From NCBI RefSeq assembly GCF_036840915.1, contig NZ_CP085725.1:1488001-1552000 (forward strand): a DNA stretch of 64,000 nucleotides, written 5' to 3'. The notes below the pieces were generated by a model. It saw nothing but the letters and a program-made list of their open reading frames with translations. It searched no databases and was not told where the DNA came from. Every line of letters begins with the position of its first letter. The first letter of the stretch is position 1. Of this stretch, positions 27,901 to 35,904 are shown in pieces. The position numbers and the translations under genes were made by a program. This DNA is from Flavobacterium hankyongi (lineage in GTDB: Bacteria; Bacteroidota; Bacteroidia; Flavobacteriales; Flavobacteriaceae).

Positions 27901-29281
27901 AAATGATACTTCCTTATCAATCCTTGCACTACCTGTTGTAAGTTCACCTATTACGATTGTACAATGTGACGATAATCTTGACGGAATTGCAACAGTAAAT
28001 TTAACAGTTAACAATTCTCAAATATCTGTTGATGCTGCAACACAAACATTTACTTATTACACGAGTCAAACGGATGCACAAAACGAAAATACAGCAACTC
28101 AAATTACAAATCCTACAGCTTATCTGAATTCTGCTTCCCCAGGATTTTTCACTGTGTGGACAAGAGTTGAAAATGCTAACGGATGCTTTAGAATAGCTCA
28201 GATAAATGTTCAGGTAATTACTACACAAATTCCTGCTTCATACACACAAACATTTAATGTTTGTGATGATTATATCGATGCAGCGAATCCTGATACAGAC
28301 GGTTTCGCAACTTTTGACGTATCTTCAGTTACAATTGATTTAACAACTAACGTGCTTCCTGCAGGGACATATTCAATAAAATACTATAGAAATGTAGCTG
28401 ATAGAGACTCACAATTAAACGCTATTGCAAATCCATCAAACTTTAGAAATGACATCCCGAATGCACAAGTAATATGGGCACGTGTCGATAGCTCAGTAAG
28501 TAATGCTTGTTTTGGTTATGCTAAAATAAATTTAGTTGTTAATCCTCTTCCAAGTATAGACTTGACTGATCAAGATTATATTTGTTCAGATAACCCATTA
28601 TATTTAATTACATTAAACGCTGGAATCAATGATGGAAGTTCTACAGCAAATTACACTTATAAATGGTTTAAAAATACTGTAGAGGTAGTTGGTCAAACAG
28701 GTTCAACTTTACAAGTGAATCAAGAAGGAGTATATACAGTTGAAGTGACTACAAGTTTTAATTGCTCTAGAACAAGAACTATAACTGTTACCAAATCTAA
28801 TGCTGCTGTTTTTCTTGGAACGACTATCATAGATTTACAAGAAGAGAATACGGTTACAATTAATGTTACAGGAGATGGTAATTATGTTTACAGCTTGGAT
28901 AATGAGCTAGGTCCATTTCAAGAGAGTAATACATTTTACGAAGTTTCTCCTGGTATTCATACAGCTTATGTAAAAGACTTATTTGGCTGTAGAACTTCTC
29001 AAGAAACTGTAAACGTGGTTGGTGCTCCTAAATTCTTCACTCCTAATGGTGATGGATATCATGATCATTGGAATATTATTGGCTTTAGTAAAACATTTAA
29101 TGCTAATGCCAAAATTCACATTTATAACAGATATGGTAAACTAATGAAACAAATAAGTGCTACTGATCAAGGTTGGAACGGAACATTTAATGGAGAACCT
29201 CAACCAGCTGATGATTATTGGTATACTTTAGAATTAGAAAATGGACGCACAGCAAAAGGACATTTTACTTTAAAACGATAA
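24917..29281 (+). CDS. Giant T9SS type B surface protein with IgGFc-binding-like N-terminus
   Basis: The ATG at 24917 gives a signal peptide (MKSKLLLLALFFSLNCFSQ) and 1454 residues; the longer frame adds only a TTG-led leader. The N-terminal 450 residues, with repeated strands such as ENNTVISFSD, NAGESYIIS and KPVAVNCGSYGG, resemble the IgGFc-binding domain. Around residues 560 and 750-860 there are calcium-binding thrombospondin type 3-like repeats (DTDGDGIPNQLDSDNDNDGI, DSDNDGITDLNEG). Ig-like repeats follow, then a type B signal nearly identical in layout to the preceding protein (FFTPNGDGYHDHW ... GHFTLKR). A likely large adhesin; calcium should stiffen its stalk. A candidate -7 box is at 24885-24892. 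Confidence 0.9.
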   Translation: MKSKLLLLALFFSLNCFSQFSKTHYIPPLSNTDAYETLGQYMYISTPSITDINYRVIAIGGAVTTGTVRRDNPQTVFIGTGSDTQLLANGHDVSTILNDKGYIVEADDLIYVTVRLTAASNNHAGGLVSKGLAALGTQFRIGAMINTGIATDSRHYTFASILATENNTVISFSDIKPGVILNNNTAAGNTPANVTLNAGESYIISAEGPHLQNADGLIGALISSTKPVAVNCGSYGGSNGTISNNSDIGFDQIVSAERTGTEYIFIRGDGEDVIERPTIVANENNTEVFLNGNTTPFIVLNAGEYVALNGSQFSVLNNLYVKTSKKAFAYQGIGGSTQANQNMHFLPPLSCETPKAINNIPFINSVGSNPSFTGTVCLVTETGASLDFIINGTNHTLTNLPPGVVANGPFNVTGNPLYQTYMINGLTGNVSVFSSKSVYLSYYGSSGAATYGGFYSGFTFKPEISFNKITVTSTNCIPNVKLAVNSITSFDTFEWFFNGVLIPGAITNEYTPTQPGYYKVKASISGCGTPIESDEIPVSSCPTNIDGDLANDNIDIDNNNNGILNCAESYGNQDINIVNPNSGLVSVGTYNNTFTGLITNSLPTATTPFIGNANGSFVTEIPAGKGYYVSYKQTYAQPINITLEYPLTANATDLINANAEYVVNADTNKTVTVLNPTNQLLIDTNYDGIYESGVTEFSSFEIRFRLNGSVPLAAGTGTFKFQSYQTSTFKVTHKNLLDSTGNKSTFKLTATCVPNDTDGDGIPNQLDSDNDNDGILDITEVQGNNALALSNADTNSNGLDNAFEPGLTPVDTDLDLIPDYLDLDSDNDGITDLNEGIVDTDNDGIKNYRDLDSDNDLCNDVIEAGFLDGNSDGILGALTPPTVNQNGLVTSGVGYTTPNLNYIVSAPIEITQQPQTNPTCELETATITVADNGGNTYQWQLSTDNGATWSNLSNNTIYSNVTTNTLSVNNITNAMSSYKYRVRLDKTGNSCGLLSNDTSLSILALPVVSSPITIVQCDDNLDGIATVNLTVNNSQISVDAATQTFTYYTSQTDAQNENTATQITNPTAYLNSASPGFFTVWTRVENANGCFRIAQINVQVITTQIPASYTQTFNVCDDYIDAANPDTDGFATFDVSSVTIDLTTNVLPAGTYSIKYYRNVADRDSQLNAIANPSNFRNDIPNAQVIWARVDSSVSNACFGYAKINLVVNPLPSIDLTDQDYICSDNPLYLITLNAGINDGSSTANYTYKWFKNTVEVVGQTGSTLQVNQEGVYTVEVTTSFNCSRTRTITVTKSNAAVFLGTTIIDLQEENTVTINVTGDGNYVYSLDNELGPFQESNTFYEVSPGIHTAYVKDLFGCRTSQETVNVVGAPKFFTPNGDGYHDHWNIIGFSKTFNANAKIHIYNRYGKLMKQISATDQGWNGTFNGEPQPADDYWYTLELENGRTAKGHFTLKR

Positions 29282-29284
29282 ATT

Positions 29285-29313
29285 AAATCCCGACAATGTT
29301 CGGGATTTTTTTA
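29285..29313 (+). terminator. Intrinsic terminator
   Basis: AAATCCCGA (29285-29293) pairs with TCGGGATTT (29300-29308) and continues into a T-run, directly after the stop codon of the giant surface protein. Confidence 0.9.
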
Positions 29314-29387
29314 TTGAAAAAATCAAACATAAATATTTGAAAGAAAAAACGTATTTTTATTAAAACGTTTTACCTAAAAATTAAATT

Positions 29388-29636
29388 ATGGGAATTATTG
29401 TAACATTAATTATTGGTGCTATTGCAGGTTGGCTTGGTAGTCAAATTTTTAAAGGGAGTAGTTTAGGATTAATTGGCAACATTGTTGTTGGAATTTTAGG
29501 AAGCTTTGTTGGTTCTTGGGTTTTTGGTAAGCTTGGTATCAGTATTGGTAGCGGACTTATTGGTTCAATTATAACTGGAGCTTTTGGAGCAATAGTAATT
29601 TTAGCAGTTCTCAATTTAATTTTCAAATCAAAATAA
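29388..29636 (+). CDS. GlsB/YeaQ/YmgE family stress-response membrane protein
   Basis: The 82-residue protein has three transmembrane segments rich in Gly and Ile. It shows the transglycosylase-associated family pattern GAIAGWLGSQIFKGSSLGLIGNIVVGILGSFVGSWVFG. Family members are induced by general or envelope stress, but the molecular role is not established. It is a single gene between two terminators. Confidence 0.9.
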   Translation: MGIIVTLIIGAIAGWLGSQIFKGSSLGLIGNIVVGILGSFVGSWVFGKLGISIGSGLIGSIITGAFGAIVILAVLNLIFKSK

Positions 29637-29637
29637 A

Positions 29638-29665
29638 AAAAGCCTCTCAAATTTGAGAGGCTTTT
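29638..29665. terminator. Bidirectional terminator between glsB-like gene and typA
   Basis: AGCCTCTCAAA (29641-29651) and TTTGAGAGGCT (29652-29662) are perfect complements flanked by A and T runs, so the hairpin can serve both convergent genes. Confidence 0.9.
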
Positions 29666-29684
29666 CTTTTATAATAAAAGTATA

Positions 29685-31484
29685 TTAAGCTATTTTAAAA
29701 CGCTTTCTATCATTTTCGTTTAAGTAAATTTTACGTAAACGTAATGACTTAGGAGTAACCTCTACATATTCATCTTTTTGAATGTACTCTAAAGCTTCTT
29801 CTAAAGTGAATTTGATAGCAGGAACAATTCTAGTCTTATCATCAGCACCAGCAGAACGGAAGTTTGTTAACTGCTTAGTTTTAGTGATATTAACAACCAT
29901 ATCATCACCTCTTGAATTCTCACCAATAACCTGACCTTCATAAACATCTTCATTTGGATCTACGAAGAATTTACCACGATCTTGTAATTTATTGATAGAG
30001 TAAGGAATTGCTTTACCATTTTCCATTGAAATTAATGAACCGTTGATACGTCCAGCAATTTCTCCTTTGTATGGTTGGTATTCTAAGAAACGGTGTGCCA
30101 TGATAGCTTCACCAGCCGTAGCCGTTAATAATTGGTTACGTAAACCAATAATACCACGTGAAGGAATGATAAATTTAATAATCATACGCTCACCTCTTGG
30201 TTCCATACTCAACATTTCACCCTTACGAACTGTTACGAATTCTACCGCTTTACCTGAAACGTTTTCTGGTAAGTCAATAGTTAATTCTTCGATTGGCTCA
30301 CATTTAACTCCATCAATTTCTTTGATGATTACTTGTGGCTGACCAATTTGTAACTCATATCCTTCACGACGCATAGTTTCAATTAAAACTGATAAGTGTA
30401 ATACCCCACGTCCAAATACCATGAATTTATCTGCAGAATCAGTTTCATTAACGCGTAACGCTAAATTTTTCTCTAATTCTTTTGTCAATCTATCTTTTAC
30501 GTGTCTAGAAGTAACAAATTTACCTTCTTTACCAAAGAAAGGTGAATCGTTAATTGTAAACAACATACTCATTGTAGGCTCATCGATAGCAATTGAAGCT
30601 AAAGCCTCTGGGTTTTCAAAATCAGCAACAGTATCACCAATTTCAAATCCTTCTAAACCAACAATAGCACAAATATCACCTGCAACAACTTCAGTAACTT
30701 TCTTACGTCCTAAACCTTCAAAAGTATGTAACTCTTTAATTTTTGATTTAGAAATAGAACCGTCACGTTTTACTAAAGAAACATTCATTCCTTCTTTTAA
30801 AACACCTCTTTGTAAACGACCAATAGCGATACGACCAGTAAAAGAAGAGAAGTCTAATGAAGTGATTAACATTTGAGGAGTACCTTCAGAAACTTTTGGA
30901 GCTGGCACATTATTTAAAACCATGTCTAATAACGGCTCAATGTTTTCAGTCTGATTTTTCCAGTCTTCGCTCATCCAGTTGTTCTTAGCAGAACCATAAA
31001 CAGTAGGGAAATCTAACTGCTCTTCAGTAGCACCTAATTCGAACATTAAGTCGAAAACTTTTTCATGAACTTCTTCAGGAGTACAGTTCTCTTTATCAAC
31101 TTTATTGATTACAACACATGGTTTTAAACCTAAGTCGATTGCTTTTTGTAATACGAAACGTGTTTGTGGCATTGGTCCTTCAAAAGCATCTACCAATAAA
31201 CAAACACCATCAGCCATATTCAATACACGCTCTACTTCACCACCAAAATCGGCGTGACCCGGAGTATCGATAATGTTGATTTTTGTTCCTTTGTAAGTTA
31301 CCGAAACGTTCTTAGAAGTAATTGTAATTCCGCGCTCGCGTTCAAGGTCATTGTTATCCAAAATTAAATCACCTGTGTTTTCGTTTTCACGAAATAACTG
31401 ACAGTGATACATGATTTTATCAACCAACGTAGTCTTTCCGTGGTCAACGTGCGCAATAATCGCAATATTTCTAATTGATTCCAT
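29685..31484 (-). CDS. typA: Translational GTPase TypA/BipA
   Basis: This EF-G-like ribosome-binding GTPase is involved in stress growth and ribosome assembly. The start at 31484 yields [20 protein letters not shown] and 599 residues; the frame to 31505 begins with TTG and adds nothing conserved. G1 is AHVDHGKTT, the switch is ERERGITI, G3 is [15 protein letters not shown] and G4 is NKVD. Domain II starts near residue 205, and the C-terminal BipA-specific domain ends [15 protein letters not shown] candidate -7 box lies 19 bases upstream. It converges on the GlsB-like gene over a shared terminator. Confidence 0.96.
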   Translation of the reverse strand: MESIRNIAIIAHVDHGKTTLVDKIMYHCQLFRENENTGDLILDNNDLERERGITITSKNVSVTYKGTKINIIDTPGHADFGGEVERVLNMADGVCLLVDAFEGPMPQTRFVLQKAIDLGLKPCVVINKVDKENCTPEEVHEKVFDLMFELGATEEQLDFPTVYGSAKNNWMSEDWKNQTENIEPLLDMVLNNVPAPKVSEGTPQMLITSLDFSSFTGRIAIGRLQRGVLKEGMNVSLVKRDGSISKSKIKELHTFEGLGRKKVTEVVAGDICAIVGLEGFEIGDTVADFENPEALASIAIDEPTMSMLFTINDSPFFGKEGKFVTSRHVKDRLTKELEKNLALRVNETDSADKFMVFGRGVLHLSVLIETMRREGYELQIGQPQVIIKEIDGVKCEPIEELTIDLPENVSGKAVEFVTVRKGEMLSMEPRGERMIIKFIIPSRGIIGLRNQLLTATAGEAIMAHRFLEYQPYKGEIAGRINGSLISMENGKAIPYSINKLQDRGKFFVDPNEDVYEGQVIGENSRGDDMVVNITKTKQLTNFRSAGADDKTRIVPAIKFTLEEALEYIQKDEYVEVTPKSLRLRKIYLNENDRKRFKIA

Positions 31485-31502
31485 GTGTATTTTTTTGTGG
31501 TG

Positions 31503-31510
31503 CAAAAGTA
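31503..31510 (-). promoter_or_regulatory. Candidate -7 box of typA
   Basis: On the minus strand this reads TACTTTTG, matching TAnnTTTG, 18 bases before the typA start. No TTG is seen at the expected -33 distance. Confidence 0.45.
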
Positions 31511-31671
31511 CGATTATTTTTTACATAAAAAACATTTTTAATTCATGAGCTAAATACTTAACAATTAAGACATAATAATTAAACAAAATCAACTCAATTT
31601 ATAGGATAAAAAACTCGAAACCAATCAAATTTAATTAATACATTTATAAAAAATTAGAAGAATTAACTTAC

Positions 31672-32424
31672 ATGCAAGCCAATACTATAAACGAAGTAAT
31701 AGACATTCTAAACATAATAGTTGAAGAATGCAAAAACACCAACAACCCATTAGGATATTTTGCAGTATTATACAGAAAAGTAACCATCAATGTAAAAGAA
31801 GGCATTATAAACAATCGTTTTGAAGACAATAAAAGAATGGAAAAACTTGATGTTATATTTGCTAACCGTTACTTCAAAGCTTATTTTGACTTAAAAAACA
31901 ACCAACCCACTACTAAAAGTTGGGAAACTGCTCTAAAAGCAGGCGCTGGAGAATACCTTGTATTACAACATTTATTATTAGGCATTAATGCTCATATCAA
32001 TCTAGATTTAGGAATTGTCACCATCAATACCATAGAAAAAGAACCATTAGAAGGGATAAAAAGTGATTTTAACCACATCAATAAACTTCTTTCTGATATG
32101 ACAGATGAAGTTAAACAAAACATGGGAAGTATTTCTCCAGTTTTTGGAATACTAATGCCTTTAGCAAAAAAATGGGATGATAAAGTAATTCAATTCAGTA
32201 TTGAAACTGCCAGAGATGGGGCTTGGACATTTGCAGAATGTTTATACAAAGATCCAGATAAATCAGATAACTTAATTAAAGAAAGAGACATTCAAATTGC
32301 CAATCTGGCCTTCAAACTAATCAATCCAGTAAGGACTTTACAATGGATACTAAACACTATTCGTTTTTTTGAATATGGTACTGTCAAATCCAAAATGGAG
32401 ACACTGGAAAAGAAATTATCATAG
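31672..32424 (+). CDS. DUF5995 family protein
   Basis: The 250-residue protein is soluble and helical. The region FANRYFKAYFDLKNNQPTTKSWETALKAG and the highly conserved LVLQHLLLGINAHINLDLGI (about residues 103-122) are the recognised features of DUF5995. The invariant His and Asn residues of that core suggest a ligand or metal site, but no function is known. It has no signal peptide. It is isolated, with the terminator at 32433-32461 shared with convergent rpsT. The 187 bases upstream hold no clear promoter motif. Confidence 0.8.
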   Translation: MQANTINEVIDILNIIVEECKNTNNPLGYFAVLYRKVTINVKEGIINNRFEDNKRMEKLDVIFANRYFKAYFDLKNNQPTTKSWETALKAGAGEYLVLQHLLLGINAHINLDLGIVTINTIEKEPLEGIKSDFNHINKLLSDMTDEVKQNMGSISPVFGILMPLAKKWDDKVIQFSIETARDGAWTFAECLYKDPDKSDNLIKERDIQIANLAFKLINPVRTLQWILNTIRFFEYGTVKSKMETLEKKLS

Positions 32425-32432
32425 TATAAAAC

Positions 32433-32461
32433 AAAAAAGCCCTGCAAATGCAAGGCTTTTG
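32433..32461. terminator. Bidirectional terminator between DUF5995 gene and rpsT
   Basis: The A-rich left arm AAAAAGCC-C-TGCA pairs with TGCA-A-GGCTTTT with one C/A mismatch. The A and T flanks allow use in both directions; rpsT ends at 32486. Confidence 0.75.
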
Positions 32462-32485
32462 AGTAAATTTTGAACACTAATTGAA

Positions 32486-32737
32486 TTATAAAGCAGCTAC
32501 GTGTTTAGTCAATTTAGACTTTAAGTTAGATGCCTTGTTATCGTGAATAATGTTTTTCTTAGCTAATTTATCAATCATTGAAATAACAGTTGATAATTTT
32601 GCAGAAGCTTCAGCTTTATCAGTTGCTAAACGGATTGCTTTGATAGCATTACGAGTAGTTTTGTGCTGATATCTGTTTAATACTCTTTTCTTTTCGTTAC
32701 TTCTAATTCTCTTTAGAGCTGACTTATGATTTGCCAT
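32486..32737 (-). CDS. rpsT: 30S ribosomal protein S20
   Basis: The 83-residue protein is very basic and binds 16S rRNA during early 30S assembly. MANHKSALKRIRSNEKKRVLN is the conserved S20 start, and the Lys/Ala-rich helices (RNAIKAIRLATDKAEASAKL, LAKKNIIHDNKASNLKSKL) follow as in the family. The gene is transcribed from the minus strand, upstream region 32738-32895, in which no clear TAnnTTTG box is seen. It is the nearest gene downstream of the two tRNA-Glu genes and could be read from their promoter. Confidence 0.95.
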   Translation of the reverse strand: MANHKSALKRIRSNEKKRVLNRYQHKTTRNAIKAIRLATDKAEASAKLSTVISMIDKLAKKNIIHDNKASNLKSKLTKHVAAL

Positions 32738-32895
32738 TTTCTTTTAATTTTAATTGTAATAATTATTTATAAACTATCAGTTAAAAAAGAAAAACCTCCC
32801 ACAATTACTTTTGCAATCACTTTGGTTTTAACTAATAAAATAAATCTTGAGACACTAAGAGTTTATTTTATAAAACTTATTTACAACTAATTTTG

Positions 32896-32967
32896 TAGCC
32901 CGTAAGGGAATCGAACCCTTCTTACCAGGATGAAAACCTGGCGTCCTAACCGATAGACGAACGGGCC
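32896..32967 (-). tRNA. tRNA-Glu (TTC)
   Basis: Cloverleaf read on the minus strand: acceptor GGCCCGT / ACGGGCT, anticodon stem CCAGG / CCTGG around the loop TTTTCAT, and T arm GGGTTCGATTCCC. The anticodon is TTC, so the tRNA is Glu. CCA is not encoded. It is identical in its 72 bases to the upstream copy, starting 105 bases away. Confidence 0.96.
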
Positions 32968-33000
32968 ATCTATAATCTAATTTCAGTATTTCAAAAATTG

Positions 33001-33072
33001 TAGCCCGTAAGGGAATCGAACCCTTCTTACCAGGATGAAAACCTGGCGTCCTAACCGATAGACGAACGGGCC
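33001..33072 (-). tRNA. tRNA-Glu (TTC), second identical copy
   Basis: Same 72-base cloverleaf, anticodon TTC, no encoded CCA. It is the first of the pair from a strong upstream promoter; a 33-base spacer separates it from the next copy. The tandem can be processed from one precursor. Confidence 0.96.
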
Positions 33073-33122
33073 TTTTACTTACTCTGAACTCTTCAAGAGT
33101 ACTCATTTCTGTAATGCGAGTG

Positions 33123-33152
33123 CAAAGATATACACATTTTTTATTCCTGCAA
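33123..33152 (-). promoter_or_regulatory. Promoter of the tRNA-Glu pair
   Basis: On the minus strand TTG (33150-33152), a 19-base spacer and TATCTTTG (33123-33130) form a full Bacteroidota promoter, 50 bases before the first tRNA. Confidence 0.75.
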
Positions 33153-33191
33153 CACTACTTTCGTTTTTTTTTATCTTTTTTTTCGACTTTC

Positions 33192-34670
33192 TTAGTAAGC
33201 CTTTGCAAATAAGACTCTTCCATTTGAAGGTTTTCCTGTCAAAACACAAACTCCTTCCTCTTCTTTTCTATCTAAAGGCACACAACGAATGGTCGCTTTT
33301 GTTAATTCTTTTATCTTTTCTTCAGTTTCCGCAGTACCATCCCAATGTGCTGATACAAAACCACCTTTACCATCTAAAACATCTTTAAACTCATCGAATG
33401 AATTCACTTCTGTTACATGAGTATTTCTATAATTCAACGCTTTATCAAATAAATCTTTTTGAATTTGCTCCAACAACCCTTCGATATAATCTATAATTCC
33501 ATTAGCAGCGATTACTTCTTTTGACAACGTATCACGACGAGCTACTTCAAAAGTTCCATTCTCTAAATCTTTTGGACCAACAGCTATACGAACTGGCACA
33601 CCTTTTAATTCCCATTCAGCAAATTTAAATCCTGGTTTTTGTGTCGTTCTGTCATCATACTTAATAGAAATACCTAATTTTCTGAATTTAGTTATCAAAT
33701 CTTTGGCTACAGCCGAAATTGCTTCAAATTCTTCATCAGATCTAAAAATTGGTACAATAACAACTTGAATAGGTGCCAAATTTGGAGGCAACACTAATCC
33801 GTTATCATCAGAATGAGTCATCACTAAGGCTCCCATCAAACGTGTTGAAACTCCCCAAGAAGTCCCCCAAACATGTTCCTGCTTGCCTTCTTGATTAGCA
33901 AACTTTACATCAAATGCTTTCGCAAAATTTTGTCCTAAAAAGTGAGAAGTTCCTGCTTGCAAAGCTTTACCATCTTGCATTAATGCTTCAATACAATAAG
34001 TCTCATCAGCTCCTGCAAATCGTTCCGTTTCTGTTTTTACACCTTTTACAACTGGAATCGCCATAAAGTTCTCAACAAAATCAGCATACACATTCATCAT
34101 CTGAACTGTTTCATTCAATGCTTCTTGTTTTGTTGCATGGGCAGTATGTCCTTCTTGCCATAAAAATTCAGCGGTACGTAAAAACAAACGTGTACGCATT
34201 TCCCAACGAACTACATTTGCCCATTGATTAATCAACAATGGTAAATCTCTATAGGATTGAACCCAGTTTTTATAAGTACTCCAAATGATAGCTTCACTCG
34301 TAGGACGAACAATTAGTTCTTCCTCTAGTTTAGCATTTGGATCCACCATCAATTTACCTGGTCTTTCTTCATCATTTTTTAAGCGATAATGAGTAACAAT
34401 AGCACATTCTTTTGCAAATCCTTCTGCATTTTTCTCTTCAGCTTCGAACATGCTTTTTGGCACAAACAAAGGAAAATAAGCATTACTATGTCCAGTTTCT
34501 TTAAACATTCTATCTAATTCTGCCTGCATTTTTTCCCAAATCGCATACCCATAGGGCTTGATTACCATACAACCTCTTACACCTGAGTTCTCAGCTAAAT
34601 CAGCTTTGACAACTAGCTCGTTATACCATTTAGAATAATCTTCTTCGCGTTTTGTTAAGTTCTTGCTCAT
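33192..34670 (-). CDS. proS: Proline-tRNA ligase, archaeal/eukaryotic type
   Basis: It charges tRNA-Pro with proline using ATP. The 492-residue length and the absence of an editing INS domain between motifs 2 and 3 mark the type 3 (archaeal/eukaryotic-like) ProRS usual in Bacteroidota. Motifs include [78 protein letters not shown] and [22 protein letters not shown]. The zinc-like C-terminal domain ends [13 protein letters not shown]; it retains a single Cys-rich patch (EEGVCVLTG). It is divergent from the Tyr/Gly-rich lipoprotein gene, with overlapping promoters between them. Confidence 0.96.
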   Translation of the reverse strand: MSKNLTKREEDYSKWYNELVVKADLAENSGVRGCMVIKPYGYAIWEKMQAELDRMFKETGHSNAYFPLFVPKSMFEAEEKNAEGFAKECAIVTHYRLKNDEERPGKLMVDPNAKLEEELIVRPTSEAIIWSTYKNWVQSYRDLPLLINQWANVVRWEMRTRLFLRTAEFLWQEGHTAHATKQEALNETVQMMNVYADFVENFMAIPVVKGVKTETERFAGADETYCIEALMQDGKALQAGTSHFLGQNFAKAFDVKFANQEGKQEHVWGTSWGVSTRLMGALVMTHSDDNGLVLPPNLAPIQVVIVPIFRSDEEFEAISAVAKDLITKFRKLGISIKYDDRTTQKPGFKFAEWELKGVPVRIAVGPKDLENGTFEVARRDTLSKEVIAANGIIDYIEGLLEQIQKDLFDKALNYRNTHVTEVNSFDEFKDVLDGKGGFVSAHWDGTAETEEKIKELTKATIRCVPLDRKEEEGVCVLTGKPSNGRVLFAKAY

Positions 34671-34708
34671 ATTGAATAGTTTGGCACAAAAATTGTTTAT
34701 ATTTATAC

Positions 34709-34740
34709 TTGAAATAGTTTGGCAAAACTAACTATTTTTG
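34709..34740 (+). promoter_or_regulatory. Promoter of the Tyr/Gly-rich lipoprotein gene
   Basis: TTG at 34709-34711, a 21-base spacer and TATTTTTG at 34733-34740, 29 bases before the start codon. It overlaps the divergent proS promoter. Confidence 0.65.
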
Positions 34741-34750
34741 TGTTGTCCAA
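34723..34750 (-). promoter_or_regulatory. Promoter of proS
   Basis: On the minus strand TTG (34748-34750), a 17-base spacer and TAGTTTTG (34723-34730). It interlocks with the promoter for the divergent gene, so the two may compete for polymerase. Confidence 0.65.
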
Positions 34751-34769
34751 CAATAAAAACTAAATAGAA

Positions 34770-35840
34770 ATGAAAACTTACTACTTTTCTTTTAAAAACA
34801 GAATCCTTATGTCCCTTGTTGGATTATTAGGACTAACTGTAGTTTCTTGTGGTTCTTATCAAAATAAATCCTATTACGATAATGACGGGATTTATGGCAG
34901 TGAGAAAAGAGAAACTGCACAAAATGAAAGTTCTGTTGTAGAAAATCCGTCAGGAAACAAATACAAAGAATATTTTGCCGCAAACGCAAACAACTACAGT
35001 AATAACAATACAGAAGTTTTTACTGATGTAGAAGGATACTCGAGTGATACAAATGACACAATTAAGAAAACAGAGAGTAAAAGTTATGCCGGATGGGGAG
35101 ATAACAACAGTAATGTTACTATAAACTATTACAATAACGATTGGGGATGGAATTCAGGCTGGTATTGGAATAATTACTGGGGATACAGACCATGGAGATC
35201 TGGAATTTATTTAGGATGGAGCTCATGGAATTATGGTTGGTACGATCCTTATTGGGGATATACTGGTTATTATGGTCCTTCATGGAGCTGGTACAATCCC
35301 TACTACTATGGAGGTTATTATGGATCACCTTATTATTATGGTAATGGTTATTATGGAAGAAATTATGCTTATAGTCATGGAACCAGAGGTTCTTCATATT
35401 ACAATGACAGATACAATTCTAATGGCTATTCAATTGGAAGAAGATCATATACCTCAAGCAATTATGGCACATCAAATTCTCCAAGAAATTATACTCCGAG
35501 ACCAAGAAGAGGTGAATACAATAATAGTATGATTAACAACACTCCAAGGCCAAGAATTAGCAATCCAAAAGGAGATTCACAAAATGATAATGTAAATCCA
35601 AGACCAAGAATTGACAATCCTAGGAATCAAGAATACAACACTCCAAGACCGAGAACAGAAAATCCAAGAAATTCTGAATTCATGAATCCTAGACCTAGAC
35701 CTGAAAGTCCAAGAAGTTCTGACTATAACACACCGAGACCCCGTAGTGAAAGCCCGAGAAGTTTTGACAGTCCTCGATCTTCTGGTGGTAATGGCGGTGG
35801 ATCTTTTGGCGGTGGTGGAAGAGGTGGTCGCAGAGGATAA
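34770..35840 (+). CDS. Low-complexity Tyr/Gly/Arg-rich lipoprotein
   Basis: A 356-residue protein. Residues 1-27 form a lipoprotein signal ending VVSC, so it is likely anchored to a membrane. The middle (about 115-215) is dominated by Tyr, Gly, Trp and Asn (WNYGWYDPYWGYTGYYG), a composition seen in aggregating surface proteins. The last third repeats a PRPR unit six times (TPRPRR, TPRPRI, NPRPRI, TPRPRT, NPRPRP, TPRPRS), each followed by NPR/SPR-like spacers, and ends in a GGGG/RGG tail. No enzymatic fold is visible. It is divergent from proS and its terminator precedes the porin-like gene. Confidence 0.8.
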   Translation: MKTYYFSFKNRILMSLVGLLGLTVVSCGSYQNKSYYDNDGIYGSEKRETAQNESSVVENPSGNKYKEYFAANANNYSNNNTEVFTDVEGYSSDTNDTIKKTESKSYAGWGDNNSNVTINYYNNDWGWNSGWYWNNYWGYRPWRSGIYLGWSSWNYGWYDPYWGYTGYYGPSWSWYNPYYYGGYYGSPYYYGNGYYGRNYAYSHGTRGSSYYNDRYNSNGYSIGRRSYTSSNYGTSNSPRNYTPRPRRGEYNNSMINNTPRPRISNPKGDSQNDNVNPRPRIDNPRNQEYNTPRPRTENPRNSEFMNPRPRPESPRSSDYNTPRPRSESPRSFDSPRSSGGNGGGSFGGGGRGGRRG

Positions 35841-35853
35841 ATAAAATCTACAC

Positions 35854-35893
35854 AGCCTATACAACTAAACAATTGGCATGTATAGGCTTTTTA
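35854..35893 (+). terminator. Intrinsic terminator
   Basis: AGCCTATACA (35854-35863) and TGTATAGGCT (35879-35888), perfect 10-bp stem with a 15-base loop followed by T5. It covers the alternative upstream start of the next gene. Confidence 0.85.
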
Positions 35894-35904
35894 ATACATA
35901 CGTT

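Noticed and set aside
30421..30876. Plus-strand open frame of 151 residues inside typA
   Set aside because: It is antisense to the strongly conserved TypA coding sequence, is Ser/Pro/Lys-rich and has no motif, as expected from an opposite-strand shadow.
32855..33106. Minus-strand open frame of 83 residues with an internal repeat
   Set aside because: It is the translation of the two tandem tRNA-Glu genes. The repeated peptide is a consequence of the 105-base tRNA period.
32896..33152. tRNA-associated integration site for a genomic island
   Set aside because: No integrase, direct repeat of a tRNA end or composition change is seen on either side; both flanks are core genes.
35508..35780. Repeated DNA in the PRPR region, considered as a CRISPR-like or tandem repeat array
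   Set aside because: The repeats are degenerate, in frame, vary in length and have no unique spacers of constant size. They encode the PRPR peptide repeats.
35577..35864. Minus-strand Ser/Arg-rich frame in the lipoprotein gene
   Set aside because: It is antisense to the PRPR repeats; its repetition mirrors the sense-strand repeats and it has no start context.
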